Origin: Lentisphaerae bacterium WC36
GTDB lineage: Bacteria > Verrucomicrobiota > Lentisphaeria > Victivallales > SZUA-371
DNA length: 64,000 nucleotides
Assembly (NCBI GenBank): GCA_020683205.1
Contig: CP085689.1
Coordinates: forward strand, 1-64,000
Reading direction: 5' to 3'
Shown here: positions 1 through 8,803 of the stretch, piece by piece
Position numbering within the stretch: position 1 is the stretch's first letter
Layout of the letters: the number at the start of each line of letters is the position of its first letter
Translations under genes and position numbers: made by a program
The notes under the pieces: generated by a model
Told to the model about the DNA's origin: nothing
What the model saw: the letters and a program-made list of their open reading frames with translations, nothing else
Database searches by the model: none

Positions 1-1057
1 TAATAGGATACCCAGTAAATTTGTCGCCCTCTTCAAGTTTGAAATTAGTAATAATGCCGTTTGTTTCAGCTGAAAAACGCACAATAAAAGTTTTTAAATT
101 GCTGTTAAACTCTGGAATGTCAAAAGTTACGGAATTATCACTATTAAGCGTGCCGTTTATAATTGTTTCAGTATTTGAATTGTCTACTAAGACAATGTTA
201 ATAGTATGATCAAAATTGCACGCCATTTTTGCGGTTGCTTTAGCTCCATAAATTCGATGCTTAATCAAATCTGCTGCATCAAATTTTTGCTCTAATTTCC
301 ACGGATAACCCCCTCCGCTGTCAACGGTGCGTGCGCCTGTTGTTGGATTCCATGTGATACTGCCCTCATCAGTTATTTCCCAAAAATGACGGTCAATATA
401 ATAGCGGCTTGACTGGTGAATAAATTGCTTGTTCGTGTCATAAGTGTTGATTAATCCCTCACCATTAATTAAAATATTCTCATTAATTCCACCTGTCGCC
501 ATATCGTCATGAGTGTGATTAATAGCCGCATAAAGTTCATTATGATGGTGGTTTTTTAACGGATAACGCTCATCATGCGTATGAGTTGTAAGGGCGTACA
601 AGTCGCCAATTAGCTGGCTTTCATCAGCTGCTATTGTGACATTGGCCAAACTTTTAATACTGGTATATTGAATGGCAAAATTTTTGCAGAGGGTATTTCC
701 TAAAATATCGTTGACTGTCTTTTTCTTTTGAACTGTTGGAACATGAGAAACCGCTATTAATGTATCATGATCAGAACAGTATAAACCAACCCAGTTGTAA
801 GAAAAGTCGCCAATAGTCGTATCAAGACGATTAGAATAAATAATTGTTTGATCGTCCACATAGCCTACTTTTGTCAAAGTTGCTGTATAAACAATATTGC
901 TTTCTTCTGGTTTAGTAGAATTTGCAGATGGTTCACTGTTTATATCTAAATTTTCAATATATCCATAAATGAATTGGTCAATGTTAATTGATTGGTTTTG
1001 ACTCTGTAAATTTGCTAAAAGAGCCATTCCAGCTGTGGTTATAATTGCATTGCTCAT
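1..1057 (-). CDS. H: Phage tail fibre / tail-collar protein (P2 gpH-like), 3' part cut by window edge
   Basis: The open frame starts at an ATG at 1055-1057 and runs without a stop off the left edge, giving at least 352 residues. The N-terminal ~150 residues (MSNAIITTAGMALLANLQ...) match the style of the P2-type tail-collar fibre N-terminus that attaches to the baseplate. After it comes a histidine-rich stretch with repeated HTHD / HHHNELY / HTHDD motifs at about residues 165-195. Such HxH patterns in T4-type fibres bind metal along a trimeric needle; that role here is inference. The distal receptor-binding part begins after this. It lies 1 nt downstream of the gpI gene and is last of the visible tail operon, as H is in P2. 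The C-terminus and any chaperone gene (gpG) lie outside the window. Confidence 0.8.
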   Translation of the reverse strand, partial: MSNAIITTAGMALLANLQSQNQSINIDQFIYGYIENLDINSEPSANSTKPEESNIVYTATLTKVGYVDDQTIIYSNRLDTTIGDFSYNWVGLYCSDHDTLIAVSHVPTVQKKKTVNDILGNTLCKNFAIQYTSIKSLANVTIAADESQLIGDLYALTTHTHDERYPLKNHHHNELYAAINHTHDDMATGGINENILINGEGLINTYDTNKQFIHQSSRYYIDRHFWEITDEGSITWNPTTGARTVDSGGGYPWKLEQKFDAADLIKHRIYGAKATAKMACNFDHTINIVLVDNSNTETIINGTLNSDNSVTFDIPEFNSNLKTFIVRFSAETNGIITNFKLEEGDKFTGYPI

Positions 1058-1058
1058 T

Positions 1059-1610
1059 TTATTCATTCTCTCCAGTATTCGGTTGCTTGGCAATTGAATT
1101 AATTGCTAAATAGTTATAATTAAAAGTTCTAATTCCAAGATCAATATTTTGTTCAGTGACAAATTCATATCTTCGGCACGTTCTGCCATATTTACGAATA
1201 ATTTCATTCATCAATTCGTTGTTGTTGCTAATGTCAGAATTACTCAATACTAGTTGAATAACATCCCAGTTTTCAACGTCAATACGTTCATTTTGTGCTA
1301 CGCTACCAAGTTTTAAGCGATTCCAAATATTTTCAAATCCAGCCACACTGCCAGCATCAAGGGCATTGGCCAAGGCATGTTTTACACGAAGTCTGAACAT
1401 CTCTTCTGGTTCATTTTTTAGTCTGTCAATATCACGCCCCCAAGCAATTAATTTGACGATTGTTAATGGCGCAGTTTCTACATCAGTCGCATTTGGCAAC
1501 CACATTAAGTATTCTTGCATTTTATTCCACCACCCATCAAATAACTTTGCAATCTTGCTTAAATCCTCTTTGCATTGCCAAAATTTTAAGTTTATTTGTG
1601 GTCGCTTCAT
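1059..1610 (-). CDS. I: Phage tail protein I (baseplate wedge, P2 gpI-like)
   Basis: A 183-residue protein between the portal/J genes and the tail fibre gene. It has the gpI pattern: an N-terminal region with W-rich segments (residues ~9-40), then LPxATDVETAPLTIVKLIAWGRD, then a C-terminal domain. In P2 gpI joins gpJ in the baseplate and links it to the fibre gpH. Its ATG overlaps the portal stop codon as ATGA (1607-1610), so translation is probably coupled. P2 gpI is of similar length (about 176). I am fairly sure from position and sequence style, though the family is poorly conserved. Confidence 0.78.
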   Translation of the reverse strand: MKRPQINLKFWQCKEDLSKIAKLFDGWWNKMQEYLMWLPNATDVETAPLTIVKLIAWGRDIDRLKNEPEEMFRLRVKHALANALDAGSVAGFENIWNRLKLGSVAQNERIDVENWDVIQLVLSNSDISNNNELMNEIIRKYGRTCRRYEFVTEQNIDLGIRTFNYNYLAINSIAKQPNTGENE

Positions 1611-2653
1611 GAGATAACATCATCCAAAATTTTAAATTGAAGTCTTTTATTTTTAGGTAAACGCTCATTAATTTCACAGAACGTTTGAGCCATTGCTCTT
1701 ACTTCAATATCAATGTAATTTTCTTTTGCTTCAGTCGGCTTTGAAAATCCACCAACATTTTCTGGGATAACTCCCATTAATACTGGTTGGATGCGATGAG
1801 CAATCAAAATATCAGTTTCAGTAATATTTTTGATTTTTTCAAATTCATCCTTTTGGGATATGTCGCCCACTGGAATAATTTTTATTGAATCGGGATTGCC
1901 GTTGGCAATATGTAAAAACATGCTAGAAAAGTTCCCAACGCCTTTACCTTGTTTAATATTTTCTTGCAATTTTTTTTGTGCAGATTTACTCAATTTTGCG
2001 TCCGTACTATAAAAAATATAGCCAAGATGAGCCCCATTATTAAAATATTTACGTCTAAAAAGAGTCGCATCTTCAGCTAATAACGCACTTTGCATACTTC
2101 CCAACCAATCTGGAATGCCATACACATTTTGTGCCGCATCATATTCATAAATGTGAATGATTTCTCCAGGCATAAATTCAGTAATCTTACCGTCAGATTG
2201 TAAAAAACAGTATTGATTAGGCTTGGTCATGCGTCTAACATTCAATGCTGGAACGTGTTTATATTTATAAACTTCACCATTACGCAATCTTAATTCTTGT
2301 AAATAGGCATTGCCAAAAGTCAAAAAATCAAGGTTGGCCGCTTTAAAATCTTTATAACTAATAATATTAGTACGAACTAAACTATTGCTAAGCATATTAC
2401 GTCTAAAATAAATGCAACTTCCGTGATGACCATTAGCACGGTTCATTTTACTTAAGCCTCTTAAATCAACTGGGGGCAAATAATACTTACCATTAACATC
2501 CGTAACAACATTCAAATAATCAGTAAAATTACTTTTATGTACCTGTACTGGGTCGCCAAAGCTTAAATCTACAGTCTGTTCAATATTTTCAGCAGTCATA
2601 TTAATTTGTGCTGCTTTTTTATTTCGTTTTTTATTTTGTCTTTTCTTACCCAT
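1607..2653 (-). CDS. Q: Phage portal protein (P2 gpQ / PBSX-family)
   Basis: This 348-residue protein would form the dodecameric portal at the capsid vertex through which DNA is packaged and to which head and tail join. Recognisable features are a lysine-rich N-terminus, LPPVDLRGLSKMNRANGHHG (residues ~58-77), a long central segment ending in IYEYDAAQNVYGIPDWLGSM, and the C-terminal region RIQPVLMGVIPENVGGFSKP. P2 gpQ is 344 residues, so the length fits. The position is odd. In P2 this gene is beside terminase P, far from the tail genes, but here it sits between baseplate genes J (3 nt upstream) and I (4-nt overlap). I see no sign of decay. Confidence 0.88.
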   Translation of the reverse strand: MGKKRQNKKRNKKAAQINMTAENIEQTVDLSFGDPVQVHKSNFTDYLNVVTDVNGKYYLPPVDLRGLSKMNRANGHHGSCIYFRRNMLSNSLVRTNIISYKDFKAANLDFLTFGNAYLQELRLRNGEVYKYKHVPALNVRRMTKPNQYCFLQSDGKITEFMPGEIIHIYEYDAAQNVYGIPDWLGSMQSALLAEDATLFRRKYFNNGAHLGYIFYSTDAKLSKSAQKKLQENIKQGKGVGNFSSMFLHIANGNPDSIKIIPVGDISQKDEFEKIKNITETDILIAHRIQPVLMGVIPENVGGFSKPTEAKENYIDIEVRAMAQTFCEINERLPKNKRLQFKILDDVIS

Positions 2654-2655
2654 TT

Positions 2656-3882
2656 TTACTCCCCTTCAACTGTAACTGTTAAACTATTTAAGCGTGGTAC
2701 ATCCATATCTGAAGCTATTTCGCTTTTATTCCATTTGTAATTTTTTACGCCAATAAAAGTGTTGTGCAGTTCTTGATCAAGTCGACTGAAAGAAAAAATA
2801 TCAAATGCCGTTGCTTGAGTTACATTCTCTTTATAATCACTATTTTCACGAAATGCGCAACGAATAAAGTCAGTTATTTTTTGCTTTAAAATTGTTTGTT
2901 CTTCAGTTCCAAGGTCATTAGAAAAATTAATTGTTACCTCAACGTCGTGCAGTGTTGCTGGCAATATCTTTATTTGTAAGTCATCACCATGCCCATGATT
3001 GCCTTCTGTATTGATATAATCGTTTAATTGTGCTATAAATTGACTGCTTGGTGCAGTTGCATCAAAAAGAATATAAGCATCAGCACTACCAGGTCCACGT
3101 GGAATATTATGATCAAAGAAAATATTACTTGGACTAATTCCAGCCACTTTACTAATAATTGCCTTGTATTTGGCATCACTATGCCAATTGCTAACGGCTG
3201 TAAATTGATTTCTTAAACGCTCTCTAAAGTCATTGTCATGTTCAGAATCAGCACCAACAATTGTTAAATAATCCTCTTCATTAGTTACGCTTGTTACTCC
3301 TGGAATACTTTCTTCAAGAATCGAATAATAATTTGTTGCCAAATTGTAAGCACTGCCACTTTCTAGAGCTGTGGCCAAAACTTTTACCTTATTTTCATTA
3401 ATTGGAAAACTCACACTTTGTATTGTTTTCATGCGGTAAATTTTATTGTTTATAGCAATAGTTCTCACAACTGTATTTGCCGTAATTTCAAGTTCTTGAC
3501 CAATTGAATCACGATAAAAAGTTAAATAACCAACGGCTGTTGTTGCTTTTTTACGTTCCAAATCATAACCAAATGCCAAAAGATCAAGAAAAGCACCTTT
3601 TGCAGTTTTTACATAACAATTTGGCATTACTTCACGAACTAAAAACGCAGTCAACCAGTTAAATGGTTTTACAGCAATTGCCGTGATTAATTGCCAAAAT
3701 GGCGAATAACTACTGGTATTAGTTATTTCAATTCCAGCCCCTTTGGCCATAAGATCAAATTCATTTTTAAGCTGTTCTTCAGTTATTGGAATGTTTGCAA
3801 CTTCAAGAGCATTTTTAAATTCAGTTTCTTCAGCTGTTAAATTTTCAAAATTTAAATTTGTTGTTGTGCTACCGTTGTCCAT
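2656..3882 (-). CDS. J: Baseplate assembly protein J
   Basis: A 408-residue protein with a typical baseplate J layout: N-terminal helical part, a central segment around DLERKKATTAVGYLTFYRD (residues ~104-122) followed by a VxVxAxExGxxYN-like strand region, and GVTSVTNEEDYLTIVGADSE-FRERLRN (residues ~196-225). It forms the baseplate wedge with gpW and gpI. It overlaps the 3' end of W by 14 nt, so W-J translation is likely coupled. It is longer than P2 gpJ (302 residues), chiefly at both ends. Confidence 0.9.
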   Translation of the reverse strand: MDNGSTTTNLNFENLTAEETEFKNALEVANIPITEEQLKNEFDLMAKGAGIEITNTSSYSPFWQLITAIAVKPFNWLTAFLVREVMPNCYVKTAKGAFLDLLAFGYDLERKKATTAVGYLTFYRDSIGQELEITANTVVRTIAINNKIYRMKTIQSVSFPINENKVKVLATALESGSAYNLATNYYSILEESIPGVTSVTNEEDYLTIVGADSEHDNDFRERLRNQFTAVSNWHSDAKYKAIISKVAGISPSNIFFDHNIPRGPGSADAYILFDATAPSSQFIAQLNDYINTEGNHGHGDDLQIKILPATLHDVEVTINFSNDLGTEEQTILKQKITDFIRCAFRENSDYKENVTQATAFDIFSFSRLDQELHNTFIGVKNYKWNKSEIASDMDVPRLNSLTVTVEGE

Positions 3883-4225
3883 TATTAACCTCTAAGTTTA
3901 GATTTGCAAAGCCATATTCATAAGTGAAAGCAGTCAAACTCCAAACCCCACTATTATTTATAAAATTGTCACTACTTGCTGTAATTTGTACCGTCCCAGG
4001 AATGATGCGTTCATCATCTTCAACCAAGCGAATTATTCTTTGAATGTAAAGCTGTCTTTGTTCCTGGCTACGTTCACCAATAATTTCAACAAGATAGCCG
4101 CTTTCTCTGATCATGTGTTTTATATCCTGAACAATACAATCCAAATCACTAACAAATAATGCTTGACCATCGCCATCAACTGCTAATGTGTCTTCAGTTA
4201 TTTTTAAATCAACATATTTTTTCAT
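3869..4225 (-). CDS. W: Baseplate protein W (gp25-like wedge)
   Basis: A 118-residue protein with the gpW/T4 gp25 signature: an N-terminal LAVDGDGQALFVSDLDCIVQ region, then RQLYIQRIIRLVEDDERI, then a beta-rich C-terminus. It is a lysozyme-related wedge subunit needed for baseplate assembly. The length matches P2 gpW (115). Here it directly follows the tape measure gene (16 nt); in P2, genes V, U and D lie in or near such positions and none is seen here. Confidence 0.85.
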   Translation of the reverse strand: MKKYVDLKITEDTLAVDGDGQALFVSDLDCIVQDIKHMIRESGYLVEIIGERSQEQRQLYIQRIIRLVEDDERIIPGTVQITASSDNFINNSGVWSLTAFTYEYGFANLNLEVNNGQR

Positions 4226-4241
4226 AATTTTAAATTGCTCC

Positions 4242-6302
4242 TTAACTGGTCATCAACGTATATTCTTCAATCTGTCCAGCACTTGGCGCATTACTTGAAT
4301 TAATATTGATACTGTCAACATAAGTTGTATTGTTGGTGTTGCTTAAATTCTGAGTTGCGCCCCCTGGAGTAATATCACTTTTAACGCCAGTTACTCCACT
4401 ACTGCTGCCATCAGAATTCATACCTTTTATTGTCACATTATCAGCTGTTGCATCTTTTAATTTGTCATAAGTCGCTTGTATTTTTTCTCCAATAATCGGC
4501 AATTTTGTGAGTTTTTCAAAAATCCAGTTTATTTTACTAAAAATCCAGCCAACTACAGTGGTAAAAATGCCCTTAATAAAACCAAAAATTGAAAAGAAAA
4601 GATTTTTAACTCCAGTAAAAAAACCTGTAATTCTATTCCATATTCCAGTAATAACCGTTAAAAACAAATCTTTAATCCATATAAAAATGGGTTTAATCGC
4701 TTCCCACAATGAACTTACCCATGGGCTAATAAGCTTCCATAGCCATGTTAATGTTGACCAAATTAATTTTACTCCCTCAATTACTGCACAAACAATCCAT
4801 GTTATTGGCAAAGACCATATTACCATAGTTATTAATTTTCCAAATTTCCCCACAAACCAACTACCAAAACTTTTTAAACAATTCCAGCCCCATTGAAATA
4901 CTCCTGTAATCTTTTTCCAATAAACAACACAAAGTGCAATTACGGCAATTAAGCCAATGATTAATCCAACAATCCATGTAATTGGATTTAGCCATAATGC
5001 AGCATTAAATAAATGAGTTGCGACAGTGGCTAAATGCGTTGCAATTGATAAACTTTTAAAGACAAGAATTGCCGATTGAACCATTTTAACAAATTCCATA
5101 ACAGCAATAAAAGCACTAAAGGCAGTGGTCAAAGCAATAATTCCAACAGCGATAGCCCCAATACCAGTTGTTAAAGTTGGATGCTTTTGCATGAACAAGG
5201 TGATTTTTTCTAAAATTTTACTGCCATACTGAAGAACTGGTTTTAATGCGGTATTTGCCCCTTTGCTGATATTTTTCCATAACACGCCAAGTTTTCCAGT
5301 AAAAGCATCAAGGACATCAGTACGATTTAGAGCCATTTTTTCAGCGATAGAACTATCTTTAATATTGCTTAATTCGTGTACTGATTTTTTTAGTGTTTCC
5401 GTCTTGCTAAATAAATTCATTACCGCTTTTGCTCCCTCTTCACCAAAAGCTTTATTCAGTTTTGCTACTTGCTTATCTTTGTCAAGTTCACCCACAGAAT
5501 TTTTAATTTTTTCAATAACACTATGCATTGGCAACATGTTACCCTTAGCATCTTTAAAGCTTAAATTTAACTCTTTTTGAGCTTGAGCAAATTTCCCCAT
5601 CATTGCTTTAAGTGCCGTACCAGCATTAGCTCCCCCCATAGTTCCTTGCAAAATACCTAGCGTGGCCATTTGTTGATCAATATCATACCCCATAATTGTG
5701 GCACTAGAACCAACATTAGTAAAAGCAGCACTAAGTTCCCCCGCATTAGTACTAAACATTTCAATAGCCTTGGCACTTTTGCCCGTTAATTGATCAACCC
5801 ATTTACTTTGCCCTATTTTATTGGCTTGTTTTTCAAAAATGTTGAACATAACACCAGTATATTTTGTAGTAATATCACTAGTACTTTTCCCAGCCTTAGC
5901 CAATAAGGCACTACTAGCAGTAAAAGTTCCCAATGCCTCATCTTTCAAACCTGTAATAGCACTTTGTATATCATAACCACTACGCACTATATCAGCACTA
6001 TTGCCACCATATTTACTAGCAAATCTATCTGCACTTGCTTCAAGCATTTTAAGAGCTTTGTTACTTGCCCCAACACTCTTGACATCGCCAAGAGCTTTAT
6101 TCATTTCTCTGCCAGCATTAGTCGCTTTGATTAAGGAATAGGCACTTCCAGCAACTCCAGCAATCCCTCCAGCCATCTGTTTAGCGCCAGACATTGCAAT
6201 TTTTTTAGCGTGTTGCATATTGCTGGAAAATTTTCCAAGTGGACCACTTGTTAAATCTTTCATTCCTATAACAAATTGTAATTTTTCGATTGCTGTTTTC
6301 AT
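4242..6302 (-). CDS. T: Tail tape measure protein (P2 gpT-like)
   Basis: This 686-residue protein would set tail length and act as a scaffold for tail tube assembly. The N-terminal ~350 residues are the TP901/P2-type tape-measure domain (GGIAGVAGSAYSLIKATNAG, then AGTALKAMMGKFAQAQKEL at about residue 225). Residues ~370-640 hold several long hydrophobic segments (ALTTAFSAFIAVMEFVKMV, WIVGLIIGLIAVIALCVVYW and others), as expected for a protein ejected into the host membrane with DNA. A strong Shine-Dalgarno (AAAGGA) precedes the ATG, just after the end of E'. The product is shorter than P2 gpT (815), implying a shorter tail. Confidence 0.9.
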   Translation of the reverse strand: MKTAIEKLQFVIGMKDLTSGPLGKFSSNMQHAKKIAMSGAKQMAGGIAGVAGSAYSLIKATNAGREMNKALGDVKSVGASNKALKMLEASADRFASKYGGNSADIVRSGYDIQSAITGLKDEALGTFTASSALLAKAGKSTSDITTKYTGVMFNIFEKQANKIGQSKWVDQLTGKSAKAIEMFSTNAGELSAAFTNVGSSATIMGYDIDQQMATLGILQGTMGGANAGTALKAMMGKFAQAQKELNLSFKDAKGNMLPMHSVIEKIKNSVGELDKDKQVAKLNKAFGEEGAKAVMNLFSKTETLKKSVHELSNIKDSSIAEKMALNRTDVLDAFTGKLGVLWKNISKGANTALKPVLQYGSKILEKITLFMQKHPTLTTGIGAIAVGIIALTTAFSAFIAVMEFVKMVQSAILVFKSLSIATHLATVATHLFNAALWLNPITWIVGLIIGLIAVIALCVVYWKKITGVFQWGWNCLKSFGSWFVGKFGKLITMVIWSLPITWIVCAVIEGVKLIWSTLTWLWKLISPWVSSLWEAIKPIFIWIKDLFLTVITGIWNRITGFFTGVKNLFFSIFGFIKGIFTTVVGWIFSKINWIFEKLTKLPIIGEKIQATYDKLKDATADNVTIKGMNSDGSSSGVTGVKSDITPGGATQNLSNTNNTTYVDSININSSNAPSAGQIEEYTLMTS

Positions 6303-6316
6303 TGCTATCCTTTATT

Positions 6317-6523
6317 TTATCCTTTAGCGCCAAGTGCTTTTGCTACGGCATTTTGAGTTATATTTTGCATTCTGCTATAAAAATCCTCTTCGAGAAACCA
6401 CGCTTCAGCCATTGATTCAATAGTCGGTTCACGTTCGCCATAATGTTTACGATGATAAACCATTATTAAGTCAAGTTCTGGTTCTTCACGTTGGGCTTTT
6501 AATTGCTCGAAACGGTCGTTGAC
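6317..6523 (-). CDS. E': Tail assembly chaperone extension E' (made by -1 frameshift from E)
   Basis: A 68-codon open frame with no start codon of its own, reading VNDRFEQLKAQREEPELDLI at its beginning and ending AKALGAKG-stop. It is in the -1 frame relative to E and can be reached by slipping at the AAAAAAG heptamer (6529 to 6523, minus strand). Slippage would give an E-E' fusion of about 256 residues. This is the same architecture as P2 E/E+E' and lambda G/GT, where the minor fusion product binds the tape measure protein. The next gene downstream is indeed the tape measure. Frameshift efficiency cannot be read from sequence. Confidence 0.85.
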   Translation of the reverse strand, partial: VNDRFEQLKAQREEPELDLIMVYHRKHYGEREPTIESMAEAWFLEEDFYSRMQNITQNAVAKALGAKG

Positions 6524-7086
6524 TTTTTTATTGTAAAATTCACCTGTGGCTTAAATTCTTTTAAAACAAGACCAGCAAATTCAACCTCATTAGCAATCAT
6601 TGCTTTTTCCAATTTTTGCAGTTTATTTTGATCTTTCAACGTTTTCTTTAAAAGTGTTTTTGAAGGGACAACAAAGTTGCCAATACGGCTGTCATTTTGA
6701 TAATTATGATAATCAGTAAGGCATACCTCAAACACAAAAGTTTGCTTCTTATCATCATTAACCATTACAGAAATTTCTTTTTTCATAGGAGAAATTTTTT
6801 CTACCTTAACAATATCAAAACGAACATTACCTTGATACTCTGCCATTATTTCAGCTGCTAAATCAATTTCATTGCCAGCCATAACATTTTCTAGTAGTTC
6901 AATGTCAGCTTTATCTTTTAACGTTCGCTTTAGTAATGTTTGGCTCGGTTTAACCATGTTACCAGGGCTGGTATCATCGGTAAAATTATGACAATCAATT
7001 AATGATATAGCAAAAACTAGATCTTTTTCTTTTTGTTCTTCAGTTAAAAAAAACTCTGGTACTGGAATAGTTATTTCTTTTTTCAT
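6499..7086 (-). CDS. E: Tail assembly chaperone E, internally duplicated
   Basis: A 195-residue protein in the position of P2 gpE, between the tail tube gene and the tape measure. P2 gpE is only about 91 residues; this one is twice that because it is two copies of one domain. Residues 1-92 and 101-187 align throughout. Both start MKKEI, both contain SLIDCHNF / CLTDYHNY, then PGNMVKPSQTLLKRTLKD / IGNFVVPSKTLLKKTLKD, then an EIDLAAEIMAEY / EVEFAGLVLKEF helix. The second unit even keeps the initiator Met (residue 101), suggesting a whole-gene duplication and in-frame fusion. The slippery site lies at residues 187-188. Confidence 0.82.
   Translation of the reverse strand: MKKEITIPVPEFFLTEEQKEKDLVFAISLIDCHNFTDDTSPGNMVKPSQTLLKRTLKDKADIELLENVMAGNEIDLAAEIMAEYQGNVRFDIVKVEKISPMKKEISVMVNDDKKQTFVFEVCLTDYHNYQNDSRIGNFVVPSKTLLKKTLKDQNKLQKLEKAMIANEVEFAGLVLKEFKPQVNFTIKKSTTVSSN
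6523..6529 (-). other. Programmed -1 ribosomal frameshift site (A AAA AAG)
   Basis: The minus-strand heptamer AAAAAAG is in the correct phase for the X XXY YYZ rule: zero-frame codons ATA AAA AAG occur eight codons before the E stop at 6499-6501. AAAAAAG is one of the most efficient bacterial -1 slippery sequences. The -1 frame stays open for 68 codons beyond it. I could not identify a convincing downstream stimulatory hairpin by eye. Confidence 0.85.
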
Positions 7087-7147
7087 TTTCTTACTCTCTT
7101 CTTAAATGTTTTAAATTTAAAGGACACTTTAATTTGTGTCCTATATT

Positions 7148-7603
7148 TTATTGTTCGACAAATTCAGCGTATGGCACGCCGTCAATTTTTACAAAATCTG
7201 GACTTGTAACATCATATTTGAGCGTAAAAGTGGTTTTATCACTGGAATTTTTATCAGCATCAAGCACGCTATCCATTTTGAACTTGCAACCGTATGCTTC
7301 AATTAAACATTCATCATTGCCAACTTTTGCATAACTAATAAGATTAAAAGTCGGCATTCCTTGCCATGATCCAGCCTTTTTAGCTTCTGCACTCATTTTT
7401 TTAAATTCAGTTCTGTCCATAGTAACTTCACCACTACCAGCCACAGCACCTTTTAGCCAACCATCTGGCAAACCATCTTTTGTTGCAACAGATCCATCGT
7501 CAGAAACGCTCAAACTCCATTTATCTGCTTTTATATCGGTGGTATTTAGCGTTAAATTGAACCCTAAACCATTCAAACGCATAGTTGAATTATTTTCACT
7601 CAT
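7148..7603 (-). CDS. FII: Major tail tube protein (P2 gpFII-like)
   Basis: A 151-residue protein immediately downstream (29 nt) of the sheath gene, as in P2 FI-FII. It has the tube-protein style: KDGLPDGWLKGAVAGSGEVTMD (residues ~38-59) then GSWQGMPTFNLISYAKVGND and DKTTFTLKYDVTSPDFVKID. It would polymerise into the hexameric inner tube. It is a little shorter than P2 gpFII (172) but belongs to the same tail-tube group by context. Confidence 0.8.
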   Translation of the reverse strand: MSENNSTMRLNGLGFNLTLNTTDIKADKWSLSVSDDGSVATKDGLPDGWLKGAVAGSGEVTMDRTEFKKMSAEAKKAGSWQGMPTFNLISYAKVGNDECLIEAYGCKFKMDSVLDADKNSSDKTTFTLKYDVTSPDFVKIDGVPYAEFVEQ

Positions 7604-7632
7604 TGCTATTTTTCCTTATTTTAAATATTTTT

Positions 7633-8778
7633 TTATTGAATAGTATTCAAATCCAATGCTAACCAAAGCTTGATGCTCTTTGGACACTCAAAAGGTGTTG
7701 CAGTGATGGCGATATTTACCTCGGTGCGACTTTGCCAAACAATATCAATGGCATTTTCTTCTGGTGGTTTAATCATTCCTGGGAATTCTTTTCCAGCAAT
7801 TTCAAAACCTTTACTTGCTTCACGCAATGGACGTGCAAAATCAATTTTGTTTACTGCAATGCTTTTTGAGGTGTTATTTAACGCACGATCCCCAATTTTG
7901 CCAATGGCAATTATGCGTACTCGCCTTGCTAAATAATCTAAAATTCGACGGTTTTCGTACACAAGGAAATCACCAGCTTCAACATCAAGTAAATGATGAT
8001 CAGCCCAGTACCAGCCGTCATAACCATTGTAATATTGTGGAACACTAAAACGTTGATCACTTAAATCTTTTAAATGTCCCATGTTTAATTCAACACTGTC
8101 TTTATCAACTGGGTTAGGACCTAAACCAATCAATGCACCAGTTTTAACTCTCATCGGAGTATCAGCAATTGAAACACCACAATCATTCAAGCGGCCACAA
8201 ACCACACCAAGATTATTGCCATGCAACTGTGGAACAACTGCCACACGATCAGCTGCAACATCAACTATTAATCCTTTTACTCTTGCTGTGTAATCGCTCC
8301 AAGTTTCATTATCTGCTTCTGTTGCTGAATCTATTTTTATTCCCTCACAACAAAGCATGACTGTAACAAACTTTGCATATTTACTCATAACAGCATAAGC
8401 AAAAAATTGTGCAGAAGTTGCATCATCTTTTTTTGTTATTGGGGTTATCACCACTACTGCTTCAACATTCAAATCGTTTGGTTTGTCTAGTGCTTCAAGA
8501 GCTTTCTCTTTCCAAGTTGCATCACTAGCAATGGGCAAGGCATACGCAAAAAAATTATCATCACGACTGTTGACTATTGCCTCTTTCAAATTTGTTTTTA
8601 AATCACTGTCGCCACTTCCAAGCAAGTCATCTAAATCACTTTGAGCAGTAATTGTTAAAATCTTATCTTTGTTTTTGTCACTATCAGATTTTCCAACATA
8701 CAAAAACGTCCTTTCTAATTGTTTAAATTCGCCTTGCATATTGTTTACTTGGCTAACTGTTACGCTTCCAACACTCAT
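7633..8778 (-). CDS. FI: Contractile tail sheath protein (P2 gpFI-like)
   Basis: A 381-residue sheath protein, close to P2 gpFI (396). Typical segments are the NCGVSIADTPMRVKTGALIGLG region (residues ~194-215), QRFSVPQYYNGYDGWYWADHH, and LLDVEAGDFLVYENRRILDYLARRVRIIAIGKIGDRALN, the conserved sheath core. It marks the phage as a myovirus with a contractile tail. A good Shine-Dalgarno (CTGGAG) precedes the ATG. Confidence 0.93.
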   Translation of the reverse strand: MSVGSVTVSQVNNMQGEFKQLERTFLYVGKSDSDKNKDKILTITAQSDLDDLLGSGDSDLKTNLKEAIVNSRDDNFFAYALPIASDATWKEKALEALDKPNDLNVEAVVVITPITKKDDATSAQFFAYAVMSKYAKFVTVMLCCEGIKIDSATEADNETWSDYTARVKGLIVDVAADRVAVVPQLHGNNLGVVCGRLNDCGVSIADTPMRVKTGALIGLGPNPVDKDSVELNMGHLKDLSDQRFSVPQYYNGYDGWYWADHHLLDVEAGDFLVYENRRILDYLARRVRIIAIGKIGDRALNNTSKSIAVNKIDFARPLREASKGFEIAGKEFPGMIKPPEENAIDIVWQSRTEVNIAITATPFECPKSIKLWLALDLNTIQ

Positions 8779-8803
8779 TTTATTTTCTCCAGGTTGTTTA
8801 TTG

